Shown one piece after another: positions 20,707-31,613 of a stretch of 64,000 nucleotides of DNA. Made by a program: the position numbers and the translations under genes. How positions within the stretch are numbered: position 1 is the stretch's first letter; each line of letters begins with the position of its first letter. Below the pieces are notes generated by a model. That model made no database searches and was not told the origin of the DNA. It saw nothing but the letters and a program-made list of their open reading frames with translations. Origin of the DNA: Aphidius gifuensis (Eukaryota; Arthropoda; Insecta; Hymenoptera; Braconidae); the NCBI RefSeq assembly GCF_014905175.1, contig NC_057788.1:14657404-14721403 (forward strand), in the 5' to 3' direction.

Positions 20707-21458
20707 TGTAACGAAATTTATTATTTCGTGGGTTCTCGAAATAAATAATCATAAGAATAGACATGGATTATTTATTTGTTAACGTTACGTATTAATAACC
20801 AATGGGAGTTGGTTATTAATAAATAAAGGATCACTAGTGCAAGGCTCTGTGTAGGGTCAAGACTATTATATATGACATCAATGGGGCGCCTATTCGATGT
20901 CTATAAGATGTCTTGATATGTAAACCTTATCGCGGCGATGGCTCCACTCCTCCGTCGAAGAGACGAACTCACCAAAGGCTGCGTACGAAGCCCGATCGTA
21001 AACCTATCGAACTGCGGGCTAGGAAAGCGTGCTGCGCATGTCCGGGGGCGATAGGTAGGAGAGTGCTACTGAGTGGGGTTAAAGCTCACAGCAGCTAAGC
21101 ACTGAACGTCGTCGTGAGACGACACAACTTGTCTGGCTCTCGAACTGATCACTTCTCTTCTCTTGACTGGCTCTCTTGGTTCACTACTGGTTCTCTCGAC
21201 ATCGTTTGGATCTCTCGTAAAGGTTCCCTAGGTATCAGACGTTAAGTCCTGGTGAAACTCGGTTTGAATTTCCAATGACGGACTAATACCAATGATCACG
21301 CTATATGGTTCTCTTATTATAATATATTCATCGCACATAAATGTGTATGTGTGAGTTCACGAATGAATCGCTGTAAATAATAACAATAATAATAATATTG
21401 AGATATATTATTATTGCAATGGCAACGTATGTGTAAGACCTGGTCACGGATGGATCGG
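20707..21458 (+). repeat. Truncated Gypsy-type LTR
   Basis: Begins TGTAACG and matches the first two thirds of the 1,192-bp LTR at 33,074. Shared blocks include the TTCTCGAAATAAATAATCA start, GGGAGTTG, the block around AACGTCGTCGTG, CTCTCGACATCGTTTGGA, GGTATYAGA...TTAAGTCCTGGTGAAACTC, and GCAATGGCAACGTATGTGTAAG. Similarity stops near 21,458, where Polinton polymerase sequence begins. The 3' third of the LTR is not found in the window. The frames at 20,913-21,098 and 21,414 are LTR read-through, not genes. Confidence 0.85.
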
Positions 21459-22449
21459 CATCTGCAACAATTGATGTATCAAACAAGACTACTGAAAACT
21501 ACATTGAATGGCAGGACTAGAAACAGAATGAAGACCAGCGTTATAATTAATTTAAAACATAAAGATGTAAAAGACTTTCTTTCTGATGCTAAAAAAATGT
21601 TAATTAGTCAGATAGCTCATATTTTACAAGATAAAAATGCACTCAAAGTCAATACTGTATTAGCTTTAAACTATGAAATTGAAAAACCATCTGATAATAG
21701 TGTGGACGTTGAAACAAAATATTCCAGTGAAGGTAGTTTTGAGGTTTTACAATCATCAGATCTAAATCAATTATTCAAGAAAAATTTTGAACATTTTATA
21801 GAAGATGTTGAGGAAGCTGAATTAAAAGGATCTGGTTGGAAACTGCTTGAAATTCTTCATCTTGAAATCCAAGTCAATGATTACATACCACTGCAAGGTG
21901 GTAATTCATCTTTCGTTGAAATGCCATCATGGATACTGAAAACACACTCAGTCGTAAACGTCAAAAATTCTGATAATTTGTGTTTCATATGGTCAGTTTT
22001 AGCATGTTTATAGAAAGTGCCAAATCATGGTACCAATTTCACGAAAAATGACGTTAAAGTACGTGATCATTCGCACTGGAACTCAGAATACCGAGGTGCC
22101 CCCCATCAAATATGCAATATAAATTACCAAGAATCATGTATTATCCCAGTAGTATTTCATAACCTCACAGGCTATGATGCACATTTTATCATCAAAAAAT
22201 TAAAAAACCAAGTTTAAAGGTAAAATTGATATACTTGGAATCAATAAAGAAAGATATATTTCATTTACAAAACGTGTGAAGGGTACTAGAATAAAAATGA
22301 TGATGAATTCAATTTAATTACAAAGAAGGGAGTATTTCCGTATGATTATCTTGATAAATGGGAAAAATTTGGAGACACAACACTTCCATCGAAAGCACAA
22401 TTTTATTCGAAATTGGATGAAGAAAATATTTCAGATGAAGCATATCACA
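21459..22449 (+). pseudogene. Polinton DNA polymerase B, fragments
   Basis: The remnant of the protein-primed family B DNA polymerase that replicates Polinton/Maverick elements. It reads in steps: 21,500-22,012 (…YIPLQGGNSSFVEMPSW, then NVKNSDNLCFIWSVLACL, the usual lead-in to the exonuclease region); a gap; 22,050-22,217 (VRDHSHWNSEYRGAPHQICN and PVVFHNLTGYDAHFI, exonuclease motifs); then, after frameshifts and deletion, 22,320-22,448 (KKGVFPYDYLDKWEKF). The palm domain with the polymerase Asp residues is absent. The first ATG-like starts lie in LTR-derived sequence and are not real. It abuts the integrase remnant tail to tail at about 22,450. Confidence 0.85.
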
Positions 22450-22876
22450 CATTTTGTTTTTTAGTGTTCTATTGAATCGTTCAACTATTGATGCTTTTAA
22501 ATGAAAAAATGTTGAATACATATGAACATTATATTTCTTTAACATTGTTTTGAATATTGAATTATAAAATTCTTTTCCTTGATCCACATGAAGATTTTGA
22601 CATATTCGACCTTTTTTGAATATTGATTCCATTGCTGCTGACACCTCTTTTCCAGTTTTATTTTTAAGTCCAACAGCCCAGCTGAATTTTGAAAAAATAT
22701 CAATGACTGTTAAAATATAATTGTAACCAGAATTAACCTTCGAATGTTCAATCATTTCAACAAGATCAGCTTGCCATGTTTCATCCTCATCACGAATGTC
22801 AACTTTACGTCGTACAAAATTTTTTCTTGCTGGAGCATGTAACTCACGTACAACGTCTCATTTATAATCAGTCATA
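22449..22876 (-). pseudogene. Polinton retroviral-type integrase, truncated
   Basis: Minus-strand coding for an rve-superfamily integrase: ELHAPARKNFVRRKVD and ETWQADLVEM (first Asp), ILTVIDIFSKFSWAVGLKNK, LHVDQGKEFYN (second Asp), SIVERFNRTLKN (Glu). All three catalytic residues are visible, but the N-terminal zinc-binding part is missing and an upstream stop is present. The C-terminus is cut at the junction with the polymerase fragment near 22,450. The longer frame to 22,318 is antisense read-through of the polymerase. Confidence 0.88.
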
Positions 22877-23880
22877 GTTCACTGACGGATGTATATAGAC
22901 TGATTTTTTTTTTTTATATTAAATTATTAATCCACTTTCTCTCAACTCTTCAATAATTGACATGATCTCATTATCATGATTCGGATTACCAGCTGCTTTT
23001 GATGCTACTAATAATCGTAATCGATCAACGAGTTCATTCGGATTATCCCAGTAGATATAATTGACTCTAGTTGGATTATTTTTTCTAAGAGTCATAATTT
23101 GGTAATAATCCAGTACCATAAAGCTCATTATTATTATTCTTATGAGGTGCAATAAAATCAATGTATTTTCAAGATGCTGAATTTTTATTGGCATATTAGA
23201 TCTGTGATATTAATGATGTGCGTTTGTATTATTAATAATTTTATTATAATTTTTTTCATCAATATCAGTGATAGTTATTCTGTCTGATGATTTCATAAAT
23301 AATAATTCCATTAACCCGGGTGTTATTTTGTATGATGTATCAAAAATATTTAATTCATCATCGTCAAAGGAAATTTTCGCATTTCCAATTTTGTAGTAGG
23401 ATTTTAATTTTTTTACACCATAATCTTTATCCCACGGTATACTATTGATTTTTCCTAAGTAATCATCTATTAAATCTTTATTTGATTCTTCCACAAATGT
23501 TTCCTCGGCTTCATCACTTCATCAGCAGTATCATATTCACCCTCTTGTTCATAAACTGATTCTTCAATATCAGAAGTACTATAATTGTCCTCATGTGTTG
23601 AATTATTTTTTTTATCATTCGTATTTTTTTCATCCGGAAATGATTTATCATCAATTAATGATTTTTTGTTGATCGTTGTTGTTGTTGTTGTTGGTAATTG
23701 TGCAGCTAATTTGTTGAGCGGTCTGACAACAGTTTTAAGATATACATTCGCAACTTCTGATATATTTTCTTTCCCCAATTTTATCAATTGATATTTTTTA
23801 CGAATAACGTCTTGTACTACTTCAATTTCACTTAAAAATTTTGTTTCATCAACTAGTTCTCGCTCACAAAGAGGCATGTT
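22877..23880 (-). pseudogene. Conserved Polinton structural-module protein of unknown function
   Basis: Three minus-strand frames form one gene of about 320 residues with two frameshifts. They are 23,877-23,490 (MPLCERELVDETKFLSEIE, VIRKKYQLIKLGK), 23,500-23,210 (DLIDDYLGKINS, LMELLF) and 23,150-22,919 (ELYGTG in one phase, then YIYWDNPNELVDRLRLLVAS, EIMSIIEELRESGLII). The WDNPNELVDRLRLL segment is, to my knowledge, highly conserved in insect Polintons, but its job is not known. A poly-Thr stretch (ACA/GTT repeats near 23,690) lies in the middle. Confidence 0.8.
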
Positions 23881-24079
23881 GGTCCTTTAAGATTTCACAA
23901 TCAACTAATGAAATTGAACAAACCGTTTTGTTATTTATAGTTATGAAGCAGTCAAAATTTTTTCTATATCTTCCTTTATCTATATCTCTATCTTTATCGG
24001 TACACAGAAAGCAATATTTTTCTACAACAAACAATCCACACACATCTGACGGAATTTACTATACTCCATATCAATGTTA

Positions 24080-24578
24080 ACATGATAATGATGTATATTC
24101 TTTAAATTCGTATCATCTTGTGGAAAGATAATCAAAAAATTAATATTATTACGTATCAAATGTTTATGTATTCGCGCATATGATTGACATAAATAAAATA
24201 AATCAACAGCTTTATGTCTTCCTATACAAAAAATGCTTCAATATGATCCTGCTTTTCAGTTGCAACGTCATCAAATATAAACAAAGAATTTGGTTTTGCT
24301 TCGTTAACTGGTACGACTTGATCGTTGTCAGAAAATTTTTAATAATTTATTTCTTCAAGTGATTCTAGTAACTTTTCTAAATATTGATATTTCGGTTGGT
24401 ATAATGATTTACTATGAATATAAATATTTGCAAATCGTAAACCATTTGGATCAACAATTAAACTCATTAAAGCGTTGGTATTACCACAATTACTTCCTCT
24501 AATTATCGCACATCTTATTGTATTTGGTAGTAAATCACCATGACGTTTTTCTATTAAACCATTACCACTTTTTGATGT
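24080..24578 (-). pseudogene. Polinton packaging ATPase (FtsK/HerA type), broken
   Basis: On the minus strand from 24,578: a P-loop region (CAIIRGSNCGNTNALMSLI), YIHSKSLYQPKYQYLEKLLES, then a stop, NEAKPNSLFIFDDV (Walker B), a frameshift after the QDHIEAFF region, and DLFYLCQSYARIHKHLIR and HVNIDMEYSKFRQMC-like sequence in another phase. In Polintons this ATPase drives genome packaging into the capsid. The N-terminus is lost where the gene meets the penton remnant at about 24,580. The frames on the plus strand here are shadows. Confidence 0.82.
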
Positions 24579-24584
24579 AATGAA

Positions 24585-25244
24585 ATACCAACTGGAAGTT
24601 ATGAAATAGATGATCTAGCTGCTTGCTTAGAAAAATATCAAATCAAAATTACATATAATAAAAATACTCTACATTAATATATTACAAGTAAAAGAGACAT
24701 TGATTTTGTAAAACCAAAATCACCAGCACGTTTACTAGGATTTACACCGAGACTATTAAGGGCTAATGCAAAATATGAATCAAACTACCCGATTAATATT
24801 TTAAAAGTGAATACATTGAGAATCGAGTGCAACATTACAACAGGAGCTTACGTGAATCAACAAAAAGTTCATACAATATATAACTTTTTTCCTGCTGTAC
24901 CACTTGGTTATAAAATAATTGGAGTCCCAGCTAATCCAATTTATTTACCAATTACTGTTAAAACCATTGATCATTTACAATCAAAAATTGTTGATCAAAA
25001 CGGGAAAATTAGTAAATTTCCGTGGTGCAACAATAACCATTACGTTAGATGTAAAATCATAGTAATGGGAATTTGCTCCAATTCACGCGCTATAAAACGT
25101 AGGGCATCGTATAAAAGCAGCACATCATGGACACCTCCAGTCAGTCTGAATCGAGCAGTTAAGAAGTTGACACCTCAGAATATAAATTACCTGCAGAGTC
25201 TAGGTCTAAAAGTAAAAAAAAATTTTGGAACTTTAATTGGATAA
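24585..25244 (+). pseudogene. Polinton minor capsid (penton) protein
   Basis: A single frame with one in-frame TAA at 24,675-24,677. Seen in order: IPTGSYEIDDLAACLEKY, KPKSPARLLGFTPRLLRANA, NTLRIECNITTGAY, VPLGYKIIGVPANPIYLPI, KTIDHLQSKIVDQNGKI, and a tail (WTPPVSLNRAVKKLTPQN, LGLKVKKNFG). This matches the single jelly-roll penton protein of Polintons, which caps the vertices of the predicted icosahedral particle. The 5' end is missing at the ATPase junction. It lies 33 bp upstream of the major capsid gene in the same direction. Confidence 0.82.
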
Positions 25245-25277
25245 ATATAACTTGTCTTAATTGTTTTAAACATCAAA

Positions 25278-26525
25278 ATGAGTGATGAAAATATTTTCGA
25301 TATAAACGCGCCAAATCAATTTAACAATGAAATATCCAACTATGAGCTACATGCTCATCAGTCATTTGGATCAACCAGTTTCGATAATAGTGATGAAATA
25401 AGAATATCAATACAGAATTAAGATTTGTTCGTTCTACCATCAAAAAGCTATATACGTATGAGTGGAAAATTAACGCAACAACATGCTGCTGCAAATGCAG
25501 AAGATCCACTTGCTAATATTTTTTTTTCAACGTTAGTAAATAATGCTATGTGTTTTTTGTTTGATGAAATGCGTTATGAATTAAATGGAGTGTTAATTGA
25601 GAAATCAAAGAATGTTGTTATAACATCTACAATGAAAAATTATTTGTCATTAAGTTCAAGAATGAATTATGAAAATGCAGGGTGGATAAATCAAAATGGT
25701 ATGAAATTAATAAATGATGATGTATATTTTTTCATATATGCGTTCAATTAAATATAATTTTTGGCTTTGCTGAAGATTATCAAAAAATAATTGTCAATGC
25801 AAAACATGAACTCATTATGATACGATCACGTTCAAATTTGAATGCAATCGTACGAGATAATGAACAGTTCCTAATATGCCAGAATTTGATTTAAAACTTA
25901 CAAAAATTGAATGGCTTGTACCGTATATAATGTTATCAAACAAAAATAAAATTGATATAATGAAATATATACAAAAAGATCCTGTCATTTCTATTGGATT
26001 TAGAAGTTGGGATTTATATGAATATCCATTGCTGCCACAACAACTCATCATATATGAACAGTGAAAACTGCAACTCAACTGGAAAAGCCGCGTTATGTTA
26101 TTCTTGGTTTTCAATCAAATAGAAAAAATGATTGGCAAAATGATGTAACACATTTTGATCATTGTAAAATAACAAATGTTAAACTTTATCTTAATTCTCA
26201 TATTTTTCCATATGGGAATTTGAATCTTGATATTGAAAAAAATCAATCTGCTTTATTATACGGTATGTATGCTAATTTTGCAGAGTCTTACTATGGCTCA
26301 AAAATAGATTTAGTAACAAAAGATAATTTTATTAAAAAATCTCCATTTGTTGTTATTGATTGTAGTAAACAAAATGAGTTTTTGAAGACTGGTGCTGTAG
26401 ATGTACGTTTAGAATTTGAATCGAAAGAAAACTTTCCTCAAGGAACGACAGCATATTGCTTAATTTTACATGATAAAATAATTGAATATAAACCAATAAG
26501 TGGAATAATACATGAGTTAACATAA
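25278..26525 (+). pseudogene. Polinton major capsid protein (double jelly-roll)
   Basis: From the ATG at 25,278 (MSDENIFDINAPNQF...). There is an in-frame TAA at 25,419-25,421, then MSGKLTQQHAAAN, MCFLFDEMRYELNGVLIEK and ITSTMKNYLSLSS to 25,751. After a frameshift come LTKIEWLVPYIM and IGFRSWDLYEYPLLPQQ (25,876-26,064), then back in the first phase KPRYVILGFQSNRKNDW, HIFPYGNLNLD, and the C-terminus TAYCLILHDKIIEYKPISG. The set of motifs is that of the hexon-like major capsid protein of Polintons/adintovirus-like elements. The length, about 415 residues, is close to full. At least one stop and two frameshifts make it non-functional. Confidence 0.85.
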
Positions 26526-26597
26526 ATTAATTGTAACTAATGGTTTTAATCAAATAAAAAACAAACGAAAATAATTTGATTTAGTGTATTTATTTAT

Positions 26598-26939
26598 TCA
26601 CATTTCCCTATCATCATCGAAATCACGTAGATCATATGTACTATCATCTAATATTACATCTTGGTTATTTTCACCATCAAGAACCATGGTTAGTGTTCCT
26701 TTCTTGACAGCATTTTCTAGCCCCTTAAATTCTTGATCATCTTGATTAAAATGTGTAGCAAATCTTTTTGGTAGATATGCATAATTTTCATTGTTGAATT
26801 CAACTGTTAGCGCTGGACCATACTTTGATGTTGGAAATCTCGCTACTTTAGTAATTTTATAAACTACTTTTCTCTTCAAATCTTCCAATGATTTGCGTTC
26901 GTTAGCTTTTTTAAGTTTTTTTGTTTTTGCAAAATCCAT
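26598..26939 (-). CDS. Small conserved Polinton-associated protein
   Basis: An intact 113-residue frame on the minus strand, convergent with the major capsid gene and 73 bp from it. The N-terminus is basic (MDFAKTKKLKKANERKS); a beta-rich core follows (VVYKITKVARFPTSKYGPA, NYAYLPKRFATHF), and the end is acidic (DLRDFDDDREM). Proteins with this YGP...PKRFA layout occur beside Polinton capsid genes; the function is unknown to me. It is the only complete frame of the Polinton block. A TATA-like TAGTATATA lies upstream at about 27,127-27,135. Confidence 0.6.
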   Translation of the reverse strand: MDFAKTKKLKKANERKSLEDLKRKVVYKITKVARFPTSKYGPALTVEFNNENYAYLPKRFATHFNQDDQEFKGLENAVKKGTLTMVLDGENNQDVILDDSTYDLRDFDDDREM

Positions 26940-27139
26940 TTTTAATATCTGTAAATGGAAAAGTTATTTTTTAGTTAACAAAATAATTGAAAAACATTGA
27001 AAGTATTGATAAGTGAATAAAATTTATTAATATATGGTAAAACTTACTTGTTGGTTTCTAAGACTGGGCGCACTACAGCTGATGGACTGAACGATGAGTG
27101 ATGCTTAGTCTCTGTGCACGAGAATATATACTAAATCTC

Positions 27140-27355
27140 AGGTCCCCTACCAACGAAAAAGTTTCCTTTCCTCTATTCACTAAGAGTGGGGGAACGTTGT
27201 GATTGGTTAATATTTTGTGGGAGAAGTGAAAAACAGGTTATGCTTATCCCTACTATAAGTTTTTTAAGAGTGGGGGAACGTTGTGATTGGTTGATATTTT
27301 TGTGGGGGAAAGAAAATCAGGTGATGCTTATCCCGACTAAAATTTTTTTCTTCTT
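27140..27355. repeat. Two tandem copies of an 84-bp unit
   Basis: AAGAGTGGGGGAACGTTGTG followed by ATTGGTTRATATTTT, TGTGGG, and ATGCTTATCCC starts at 27,182 and again at 27,265. An inverted two-unit copy lies at 51,930-52,095. This is the shared intergenic part of the inverted duplication and contains ATTGG (CCAAT-type) boxes. Confidence 0.8.
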
Positions 27356-27726
27356 AGAAAATAGTTTTTACTTTCTATTATTCTAATCTCTTAATCTTTT
27401 CATCCTTTAATCTTTTTTCTGGAATTTATAACAATAGATGTGAAAAATATTCTTTTAAGAAAAGCTAATAATTCCTGTTTGAACATGTTTCAGTATATTT
27501 TCTAAAATTTAATCCATTGTCAGATGATTCATCAATTTTTATGAGAATGAAATCTAGACAGTATTTTTTTTTTTTCCTGTTCAAACATGTTAAAACTTGT
27601 TGAAACTTGTTTTTATTATTTTATTATACAAACTAAATCTTTATTTTTTTGTATATCTTATATTTAAACGAAAGAAGGATAATTCTAAAAAATTAACAAC
27701 TTTTAAAAAATTTGGTTTTGCATCAT

Positions 27727-28543
27727 TTATTCATTAATAAAATTCAATTCTCCATTGTCAGTTCCTCCTTTACATTTTAAACAATCTTTTTCTAGTACAT
27801 AATAAGATATTCCAACTTCATCTTCACAATCATTTTGTATTGGATTTTTTTTACATCGTTTCAATTTTGAAATTGTTGGATTTGAACGTTGTTCTACTGA
27901 TAATTTCTCCCAAATTTCGTTAATTCGATGTGATGCAAATTTTATAATAGCCATCACTGGAAGTGCAGCAATATCTTTTTGTGTCAAGTCAGTTATATTT
28001 TCAACTGCACAAAAATGTAAAATGGATTTTTTCATGTTGGCTCTTGTTGAAAATTTTTCAATATACCTATTTGTATCTCTGTGCATTTTCATATGCACAT
28101 TTGTAAGAACTGCATGAAGGATGTGAATTCACATGTCGTATTGCCGGATGTTCCATCTCTAATATTTTTATATCTGGACATCCCAAGTCTTCTAAATCAA
28201 AAATTGTCATTGGATTAAAACGTAAAATAAATGTTAACCATTTTTTTCTATCTTCACCTTTGACAAATAAATAATTAAACTTTCCAACTAATTCTTCAAT
28301 GATTATTGTTGATACGTTATTATATTGATCATAATCAGCTTCCCAAGATATCCCATGATAATTTTTTTCACAATTATTCACAGTTTTTTTATATTCTTCT
28401 GTTAGATGTGATTTTTCACAAGGTGGTTTGAATATTTTTATAGTTGGTGAAGGTCTTGAATTTATAGGTTGGATAACTAACTCTTTTACAACAAATAAAC
28501 CTTGAGGTTCTTGAAATCCTTGAAAATCAATGAATGCTGACAT
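27727..28543 (-). pseudogene. Gene of unknown function (MSAFIDFQGFQ family), copy 1
   Basis: Frames 28,543-28,067 and 28,098-27,727 form one gene of about 270 residues. A two-base loss near 28,075, visible by comparison with copy 2, shifts the frame. Landmarks are MSAFIDFQGFQEPQG, VVKELVIQPINS, IFKPPCEKSHL, NNCEKNYHGISWEA, VKGEDRKKWLTFILRF, EHPAIRHVNSHPSCSSYKC and LEKDCLKCKGG. The conserved Cys/His residues in the C-terminal half could bind a metal. I have seen the KEL...NYHG...VKG pattern in insect proteins tied to mobile elements, but I know of no function. It has its own TATA box at 28,612-28,618 and no intron. Confidence 0.7.
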
Positions 28544-28564
28544 TTTGTTTTAATATATCAACTC

Positions 28565-28618
28565 AACTCAACTCGACTGTATAGTGACCAGTTCTGAACT
28601 GATAATATTTCTTTTATA
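28565..28618 (-). promoter_or_regulatory. Core promoter of the unknown gene
   Basis: Reading the minus strand, TATAAAA (28,618-28,612) is followed about 33 bases later by an initiator-like GTCACT, then a short leader and the ATG at 28,543. Both elements and their spacing are kept in the inverted copy (TATAAAA at about 50,658). Confidence 0.6.
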
Positions 28619-28820
28619 CCTCTGAATAACCACTCCCCTCTTTTTTCTGTCCCTTTCACTTCTCATTTACCCTTACCTTTTTTAACCCTTACACAACTTA
28701 TTTTACAAACATCAAATTGATGATGAAATAATGAAATTATTTACAACACTTTCTGTAATTTGTACTGATGATGCAATTCCATCAACATTGTTTTTATATA
28801 AATAAAAAAAAAAAATATTT

Positions 28821-28917
28821 CTTCGAGCCGGATTCGAACCAGCGACCTCTGGATATCTCTCATATTTTAATCAAACCAATTACAGTCGATCGCTTCTACC
28901 AACTGAGCTATCGAAGG
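28821..28917 (-). tRNA. tRNA-Tyr(GTA)-like gene with intron
   Basis: On the minus strand CTTCGATAGCTCAGTTGGTAG (acceptor, A box) leads to GACTGTAA with a GTA anticodon. A roughly 20-bp AT-rich intron follows, then the B box GGTTCGAATCC and CTCGAAG. A T run follows as pol III terminator. The intron just after the anticodon is the mark of eukaryotic tRNA-Tyr. The D arm and the last acceptor bases deviate from the usual form, so it may be a pseudogene. It forms part of the inverted duplication. Confidence 0.75.
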
Positions 28918-28984
28918 TGATTTAGTTTTTCATTAAATAATATTTAAAGGAATATTCTTTTACCGACAGGGAATAGCATAATCT

Positions 28985-29450
28985 CTTGTTTGTTTCAGAG
29001 GATAGCGTGCCAAACTCTTATGCCAAAGGATAAAATATTGTCAACTTTTTTCGCAGTTTTGTAAAGTTCATCTACAAACCAATCAACACAATCAACATCT
29101 CGTTTAAATTTGAATTCTGTTAGAGAATCATTGTATGAACATTTCATATAAAATCCTAAACTTCATGGAATATGCTTTCGATATTCATGAGTTTTCATAC
29201 TTTTACTTTCATGATCGATCGGTTCTAAAATACATTCAGTGTCTGCATTTATTACAAACGGGACTCCGGTTTGATTCTTATAATTTTTGAATCTCATTAT
29301 TTTTTTTTTTTTGATGAACGTAATCGCATGGCTGCTTCATTTTTCGTTAAACATTCTACTTGATGTTCATTTAACACTATTGTATTTAACACACATTTAA
29401 CACACTTTCCAGTTATCAAGGTTATCTGAAACAAAAAAAAAAAAAACAAA
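28985..29450 (-). pseudogene. Polinton DNA polymerase B, middle fragment
   Basis: Minus-strand coding: ITGKCVKCVLNTIVLNEHQ and CLTKNEAAMRLRSS (29,440-29,305), then MRFKNYKNQTGVPFVINADT, ECILEPIDHES, EYRKHIP, GFYMKCSYNDSLTEFK, DCVDWFVDEL (29,300-29,030), with stops and a frameshift. This is the zinc-finger/exonuclease lead-in that is absent from the polymerase fragment at 21.5-22.4 kb, here in the opposite orientation. It ends at the border of the inverted duplication. Confidence 0.78.
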
Positions 29451-30219
29451 AAATGATATTAATATAAATTTAAATAAATAATAAACAAATTCAAAAAAGA
29501 AGATTAGTCAATAAATAAATAAATAATATTGAATGAAAAAAAAAAATAACTTTTTTACAGGATAGATTGTTCTACACCATGCTCACCACGCGAATTCCTA
29601 ACCTTTCTTTTTTTTTTTTTATTCTTGTATTATTTATTAAAACAAAACTAATTTATTCAAAAATTAATTTGAAATAAATTATTATCATAAAAAAAGATTC
29701 ACTATTTAAATTGATATCGATGAGATTGTTCAATAAAATATAATTAAAATAAATAAATATAACCGAAAAACTTTGACGATGTTGACCATTGCGTTTCCAC
29801 AATAGAAAAAGATTGAGGCTATGATCGTTATCCCAATCTTCTATCCCAAACCCATGATAAAAAATTTTTATGAGTGTGTATAATGAACAGAAAATTTCAG
29901 TTTAAAAATCCACCGATAGTCAGTTATTTAGCGCAGTAAATTTTGGAAAATCAGTTCTATATTTTACCGATTTCGAAAATTGGCTCGTCGAACTGAGTGA
30001 TTCTTAGGATGATGATATAGTAGAAAAAATCATTATCACCATTCCACGTTGATTGGCTCTTTAAAATAGTAAAAAAAAATAACCAATCAAAAAGTTTCTA
30101 CAATGACTAGTGGATAATTGGTGAAAAACGTGTGAGAGTCATAACTCATGATTAACAATCATTCTTTTCACGTCGAAGTTCAAAGTTAAAAGTTCTTTTC
30201 TAATTTCTCAAATAAAAAA
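29451..30219. other. AT-rich noncoding stretch
   Basis: Homopolymer-rich; no gene seen. The last 150 bp would be the 5' flank of the candidate gene at 30,220. Confidence 0.45.
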
Positions 30220-31245
<1,026 letters not shown>

Positions 31246-31610
31246 AAATAAAGAATTATAGTCTACTTCGTTTATTATAATAAAAAGTATTTGTTGTTTT
31301 CTCTACCTCCCTATTCCTATAAGTAAAAAAAAATAAATTGATTATTTAAATTAAAATTATAATTACAAAAAATAAAAATTAATCATTTAATTTGAAAATG
31401 ATAATTAATAAAAAAAAAAAAGGTTGTCAATCATAAATAAAAAAATTTAAATCAACAAAAAAATAAAATAAAAAAAAAATTAGTAAAATATGAAATTTAA
31501 TAAATATTAACTATAATAGACCCCCATTGATCTCGCTGAGAACAACAATAGACCCGCCACGGTGAAGATCAATAGCGCACAGCAGGGGGTGAGCCTGAAC
31601 TCTCCTTACC
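31246..31610. other. AT-rich stretch, then a GC-richer segment
   Basis: A-rich sequence to about 31,515, then a more balanced segment (GACCCGCCACGG) leading into the Gypsy remnant. No gene is seen. Confidence 0.4.
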
Positions 31611-31613
31611 TAA

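Larger units (their letters stand above)
27127..29005 (-). repeat. Inverted segmental duplication, left copy
   Basis: This 1.9-kb segment is repeated in reverse orientation at 50,197-52,143. It contains the 84-bp tandem units, the gene of unknown function with its promoter, and the tRNA-Tyr-like gene. Breakpoints are sharp: TAGTATATA on one side (27,127) and near CCTTTGGCATRAGAG on the other (about 29,005). Two GC-containing copies diverged by point changes and small indels show that the duplication is not recent. Confidence 0.85.

Noticed and set aside
21414..21500. N-terminus of the polymerase ORF starting at 21,414
   Set aside because: The first 15 or so codons are LTR sequence also found at 33,850-33,890, so the start is an accident of the junction.
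22318..22448. C-terminal extension of the Polinton integrase
   Set aside because: This part of the minus-strand frame is antisense to clear plus-strand polymerase coding (KKGVFPYDYLDKWEKF).
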